Assembly: GCA_910588795.1 (NCBI GenBank)
Contig: CAJURI010000073.1
Coordinates: forward strand, 1 to 11,035
Direction of reading: 5' to 3'
DNA length: 11,035 nucleotides
DNA from: an uncultured Duncaniella sp.
Lineage (GTDB): Bacteria; Bacteroidota; Bacteroidia; Bacteroidales; Muribaculaceae
Part shown: positions 7,858-11,035 of the stretch, in pieces
Layout: each line of letters begins with the position of its first letter
Numbering within the stretch: the stretch's first letter is position 1
Notes under the pieces: generated by a model
Told to the model about the DNA's origin: nothing
Seen by the model: the letters and a program-made list of their open reading frames with translations, nothing else
The model's database searches: none
Translations under genes and position numbers: made by a program

Positions 7858-8958
7858 ATGAAAAAACTTACAATTCTCGGTCTCGGCGTTCTCGCCGTAA
7901 TGAGTGCTTGTAATTCCAAGCCCACTACCGAGTACACCATCAACGGTACTACCGACCTCCCTGACGGAGAGTGGGTGCATCTGTACTATATGGCTGCCAA
8001 GGACTCTGTTGTAAATGACAGTGTCGCTGTTGCCAATGGTGCATTCGTATTCAACGGTAATATCGAGCTTCCAAAACAGGCAACAATATTCTCTGGCGAA
8101 CCTTCCTACACCAACAAGAAGATGCGTCAGATGATCCTCGCTCCCGGTACAATGGCTATTGTGCTCAACGGCGATGATTTCACCGCAGCTGAGATCACCG
8201 GATCTGAGATCAATGCCCAGAACGATTCGCTCAATGGCATACAGCAGGCTGTATATGCCAAGATCATGCCTCTGCGCCAGGAATTCATGGCTGCACAGAA
8301 TGATTCGGTGAAGATGGATTCTCTTCAGACTGTGTATGACGGTCTCATGGCAGAGGTAAAGGATGCCCAGATGAATTTCATCAAGACACATCCTGCTTCA
8401 CTTTACTCACCCATGGTTCTCCAGCAGATCAAGAGTGACCTCAGCCTTGACGAACTGAAGGAGATCTACAACTCATTCACTCCCGAGGTGCAGGCTGCCG
8501 ATGAGGCTACCGCAAAATACATCGCCGCTCTCGAGGCTATCCAGCCGGGCGCACAGGCTCCTGAGATCACAGGCAAGGACCAGAACGGCAATGATGTGAA
8601 GCTCAGCGATCTCAAGGGCAAGGTTGTGCTCCTCGACTTCTGGGCTACATGGTGCGGCCCCTGCCGTGCTTCGCTCCCCCACGTAAAGAGCATCTATGAC
8701 ACATACAAGGATAAGGATTTCGCTGTCCTCGCAGTGTCTCTCGACCGTGACCAGAACGCATGGAAGGAATTCATCAACACACAGAACAGCGGTCTTGAGC
8801 TCTACAGCAACGTTTTCGACGAAGGTGGCAAGAACGCTGACAACTACGCTATCCAGTACATCCCCTCTAAGTTCGTCATTGATGCCGAGGGCAAGATGGT
8901 GGGTCGCTTCGACAACGAGGAAGAGCTTGACGCCAAGCTCGCTGAACTCGTGAAATAA
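7858..8958 (+). CDS. TlpA/ResA-like thioredoxin lipoprotein with DUF4369-like domain (copy 2)
   Basis: This 366-residue protein is a paralogue of the preceding gene with the same architecture. A lipoprotein signal carries lipobox MSAC (cysteine 18). A DUF4369-like domain covers about 25-115, followed by a helical linker. A thioredoxin domain covers about 235-366, with WCGPC at 265-269 and cis-proline P336 in YIPS. The segments KLSDLKGKVVLLDFWATWCGPCR and copy 1's KLSDLKGNVVLIDFWATWCGPCR are almost the same, while the N-terminal halves have diverged. The residues after cysteine 18 (NSKPTTE) are not acid-rich, so a periplasmic-facing location is likely. By family it should reduce or isomerise disulfides of a periplasmic partner. 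Its isoleucine codons are 16 ATC, 3 ATT and 2 ATA, against 7, 7 and 8 in copy 1, which suggests selection for high expression. A 166-base gap with its own promoter-like element precedes it. Confidence 0.93.
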   Translation: MKKLTILGLGVLAVMSACNSKPTTEYTINGTTDLPDGEWVHLYYMAAKDSVVNDSVAVANGAFVFNGNIELPKQATIFSGEPSYTNKKMRQMILAPGTMAIVLNGDDFTAAEITGSEINAQNDSLNGIQQAVYAKIMPLRQEFMAAQNDSVKMDSLQTVYDGLMAEVKDAQMNFIKTHPASLYSPMVLQQIKSDLSLDELKEIYNSFTPEVQAADEATAKYIAALEAIQPGAQAPEITGKDQNGNDVKLSDLKGKVVLLDFWATWCGPCRASLPHVKSIYDTYKDKDFAVLAVSLDRDQNAWKEFINTQNSGLELYSNVFDEGGKNADNYAIQYIPSKFVIDAEGKMVGRFDNEEELDAKLAELVK

Positions 8959-8994
8959 TCAAGAAAAGATACAACGGACATAAGCTACTTTTTT

Positions 8995-10917
8995 ATGAAA
9001 AAGCTGATAACATTATTGGCTGTCGGGGCTCTCATGCTTTCAGCCCGGGCCAAAGAGAACGTTAGTGTGCTATATGTGGGCGGATCTCCTGACCTGAATA
9101 CGCTAGGTGGCGTTCAGTTGGATTCGGCCGTTGTGGCCCGATCGGTGAAGGAGCGCACAGCTGATTTCACAAAATTCCTCAAACAGCGTTTCACAAAAGT
9201 CAAGGCTGTCGATGGCAAGGATTATACATCTGACATGTCTGACGGATATGACGTGACTGTGTTTGACGGTCGTCCGAAGGCCATACGCCCTGAGATACGT
9301 GAAACGGATGCCAACGGCAGGATTGTAAGATATGAGCGTCCCGCATATCTCCCCGATGATTTTGACCGTGCCGCGGTGTGCATAGCCGAGGCGAGCGAGG
9401 ATCTCGGACGCTCCATCGGTACGAAGAACGATTGGTTCTGCCTGTGTCTTGACAATTATGCGCACAATTGGAAAAAGGATCACCCGATATTCCGCGGCCC
9501 GTTCAAGGTCGATATTAAGTCGGAGATGCGTCCCACTCCCGAAAATGCAAAAGAATATTGCCCCATTTACGGCTACACTCTACCTGAAATGACTGAAATG
9601 TGGCTTGTGCACAGCCCTACGACTCCGGAGAACGGCAGGCGCATAGGCATGGTGTCACGTCCGTGGGGATATACCGACTCTCCGGAGGCTGAGGTCATAT
9701 CGAGCGGTGTATGTGCCAAGAGCATCGATGCTGTCGCATTGGGCCGTCACGGCAATTTTTTCCACTGGGGATTTGCCGCCAAGCCCTCTGACATGACCGA
9801 GCCGGCCAAGGCTGCCCTTGCCAATGCGATTGTTTACATGAAGGACTTCAACGGAAAGCATGTCATTGCCCGCAAGAAAGATGAGAGCATAGCTACACGT
9901 GACAGAGCCACAGCTTCCAAATACATGGCCTCGCGTGCTTGCTGGATGGCTGATTATGAGTCCAACGTGAAGTTCTATCACATGATGGACAGTGCTATGA
10001 AAGCTGTCAAAGCCAAGAATGCAGCCGGAGAGAAATTGCTCCCTGAAGAGCAGGTGTTTTTGCAGTTCCCCGATCCTGAGACGCCTGTGCTGGTGCCGTA
10101 TGAGCAATATCTGCAGAAGCGTGAGCCGAAGCTGTTTGAGATATTCGGCGAGGACGAGGAGGAGTATGCACGCTATTACGATAAGAACCGCCCGTATTTC
10201 ACCACCGATGGAGAGTATGGCATCATCGTAGACCAGGATGCACGCTCGCTCAAGATTGCCAACAATGATATCCGTCTCCTCTACAAGGCTGTCGAACTCC
10301 TTGAAAAAGGCGGCCTTGATGCCGGTAAGGGTAAGCGGATACTCGAACGTTACACATTGTGCCGTTTCGATTCTCCCGCAGAGTGGAAAGCCTGGCTTGA
10401 TGCCAACCGTGACCGCATGTTCTTCACCGAGAGCGGCGGCTGGCTCTGGCTTGTTGACACTCTTGATCCGTCAGTCCCCGGTAATGATTATTCCGTGCGT
10501 AATGCGGCAAAGGGTAATGATGCGCCGGTGATACCTGCCGGAGAGACCGATGCCGACAATCCTGTGGCTCTCAAGGCTGAGATTGTTGACGGGCCTGCAG
10601 GGACTAAGGACGTTGTGATAACAATGACTGTCCATGACGGTTTCCACACATATGCCAATCTCGCTGAGGGTGATTCGTTCATTCCCACCGAGGTTACGGT
10701 TGAGCTGCCTGAGGGTTATGAGAAGGTGGGCAGTCTCATGCTTCCCACGCCCTCTCCGTCAGCTACAGCCACCACCTACTATACCGGTACCGGTGCTTTC
10801 CGTCAGCGCATCAAGGGTACGGGAGCCGGAGTAGTGAAATGCAAGGTCCGCTATCAGGTGTGTGACGCTTCGATATGCATGCCACCTGTCACAAAGACTT
10901 TTGACCTGAACATATGA
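8995..10917 (+). CDS. Secreted ThuA-like protein with C-terminal DsbD-alpha-like domain
   Basis: This 640-residue protein has a signal peptide whose likely cleavage follows ARA at residue 19, with no lipobox and no further transmembrane helix, so it should be a soluble periplasmic protein. Residues about 24-285 resemble ThuA/class-I glutamine-amidotransferase-like folds: an initial strand VSVLYVGG, then GYDVTVFDG, and a late GNFFHWGFAAKPSD segment followed by the helix ALANAIVYM. This assignment is moderate. Residues about 290-500 are mostly helical with a distinctive AEWKAWLDANRDRMFFTE stretch and are not assigned to a named domain. Residues about 525-640 resemble the DsbD N-terminal (alpha) domain, ending in YQVCDASICMPPVTKTFDL with cysteines 623 and 628. 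The membrane and thioredoxin domains of full DsbD are absent. It starts 36 bases after the second tlpA-like gene, so the two are probably co-transcribed. I infer a redox partner of the two thioredoxins; catalytic activity of the ThuA-like part is unknown. Confidence 0.85.
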   Translation: MKKLITLLAVGALMLSARAKENVSVLYVGGSPDLNTLGGVQLDSAVVARSVKERTADFTKFLKQRFTKVKAVDGKDYTSDMSDGYDVTVFDGRPKAIRPEIRETDANGRIVRYERPAYLPDDFDRAAVCIAEASEDLGRSIGTKNDWFCLCLDNYAHNWKKDHPIFRGPFKVDIKSEMRPTPENAKEYCPIYGYTLPEMTEMWLVHSPTTPENGRRIGMVSRPWGYTDSPEAEVISSGVCAKSIDAVALGRHGNFFHWGFAAKPSDMTEPAKAALANAIVYMKDFNGKHVIARKKDESIATRDRATASKYMASRACWMADYESNVKFYHMMDSAMKAVKAKNAAGEKLLPEEQVFLQFPDPETPVLVPYEQYLQKREPKLFEIFGEDEEEYARYYDKNRPYFTTDGEYGIIVDQDARSLKIANNDIRLLYKAVELLEKGGLDAGKGKRILERYTLCRFDSPAEWKAWLDANRDRMFFTESGGWLWLVDTLDPSVPGNDYSVRNAAKGNDAPVIPAGETDADNPVALKAEIVDGPAGTKDVVITMTVHDGFHTYANLAEGDSFIPTEVTVELPEGYEKVGSLMLPTPSPSATATTYYTGTGAFRQRIKGTGAGVVKCKVRYQVCDASICMPPVTKTFDLNI

Positions 10918-10920
10918 TGT

Positions 10921-10939
10921 CGATGTTGCTATAACATCG
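10921..10939 (+). other. Short hairpin after the last stop codon
   Basis: CGATGTT (10921-10927) and AACATCG (10933-10939) form a perfect 7-bp stem with a GCTAT loop, 3 bases past the stop codon of the ThuA/DsbD-alpha gene. No T run follows, so it is not a stand-alone intrinsic terminator. It may protect the 3' end of the message. The role is inferred. Confidence 0.45.
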
Positions 10940-10980
10940 CTCTGTAGACAGAAACTGTAAGCGAAATAAAACCTATCAAC

Positions 10981-11013
10981 GAGGGTGTGTCAAAATAGGC
11001 TCACCCTCTTTTT
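10981..11013 (+). terminator. Intrinsic transcription terminator
   Basis: A GC-rich 7-bp stem, GAGGGTG (10981-10987) with CACCCTC (11002-11008), encloses a 14-base loop and is followed at once by five T residues (11009-11013). It lies 63 bases after the last stop codon and fits the end of the transcription unit that includes the thioredoxin genes and the ThuA/DsbD-alpha gene. Confidence 0.75.
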
Positions 11014-11035
11014 ATAACATGTTGTAAAACACAAA

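Noticed and set aside
8986..8993. TACTTTTT as a promoter -7 element before the ThuA/DsbD-alpha gene
   Set aside because: It ends one base before the start codon, so the transcription start would fall inside the coding sequence. The 36-base gap fits co-transcription with the upstream gene.
1..11035. CRISPR array, tRNA, rRNA, transposase, phage or toxin-antitoxin genes
   Set aside because: No regularly spaced repeats, tRNA-like cloverleaf or transposase, integrase or toxin motifs were seen on either strand.

Overview
The window looks like chromosomal DNA from a gut-type member of the Bacteroidales (phylum Bacteroidota), perhaps a Muribaculaceae-like lineage. The evidence is a FecR / STN-type SusC / SusD gene order, lipoproteins with Bacteroidota-style lipoboxes, DUF4369-thioredoxin proteins, A/T-rich start regions without Shine-Dalgarno sequences, and at least one exact TAnnTTTG promoter element. 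The family-level placement is a guess; the order-level placement is firm.

All six genes lie on the + strand. (1) 172-1335: a FecR-type anti-sigma factor. (2) 1397-4930: a large SusC/RagA TonB-dependent transporter with an N-terminal STN signalling domain. (3) 4991-6433: its SusD/RagB lipoprotein partner. (4) 6549-7691 and (5) 7858-8958: two tandem TlpA/ResA-like thioredoxin lipoproteins, each with an N-terminal DUF4369-like domain and a WCGPC active site. (6) 8995-10917: a 640-residue secreted protein with a ThuA/glutamine-amidotransferase-like N-terminal region, a helical middle and a C-terminal DsbD-alpha-like domain carrying its own cysteine pair. A good intrinsic terminator at 10981-11013 closes the block.

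Non-coding structure: a long imperfect inverted repeat fills most of the susD-tlpA gap (6438-6535), a -7 promoter element overlapped by a short palindrome precedes the second tlpA-like gene, and a second hairpin follows the last stop codon.

Working model (inference): substrate binding by SusCD is signalled through the STN domain to FecR and an ECF sigma factor whose gene is not in this window. The SusCD pair imports a substrate into the periplasm, where two thioredoxin lipoproteins and a DsbD-alpha-bearing protein act on disulfides. No glycoside hydrolase, polysaccharide lyase, sulfatase or peptidase is visible, so this is not a typical polysaccharide-utilisation locus. It reads better as a nutrient-import system coupled to thiol-disulfide chemistry. 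The individual families are known; the unusual parts are the combination and the ThuA-like/DsbD-alpha architecture.
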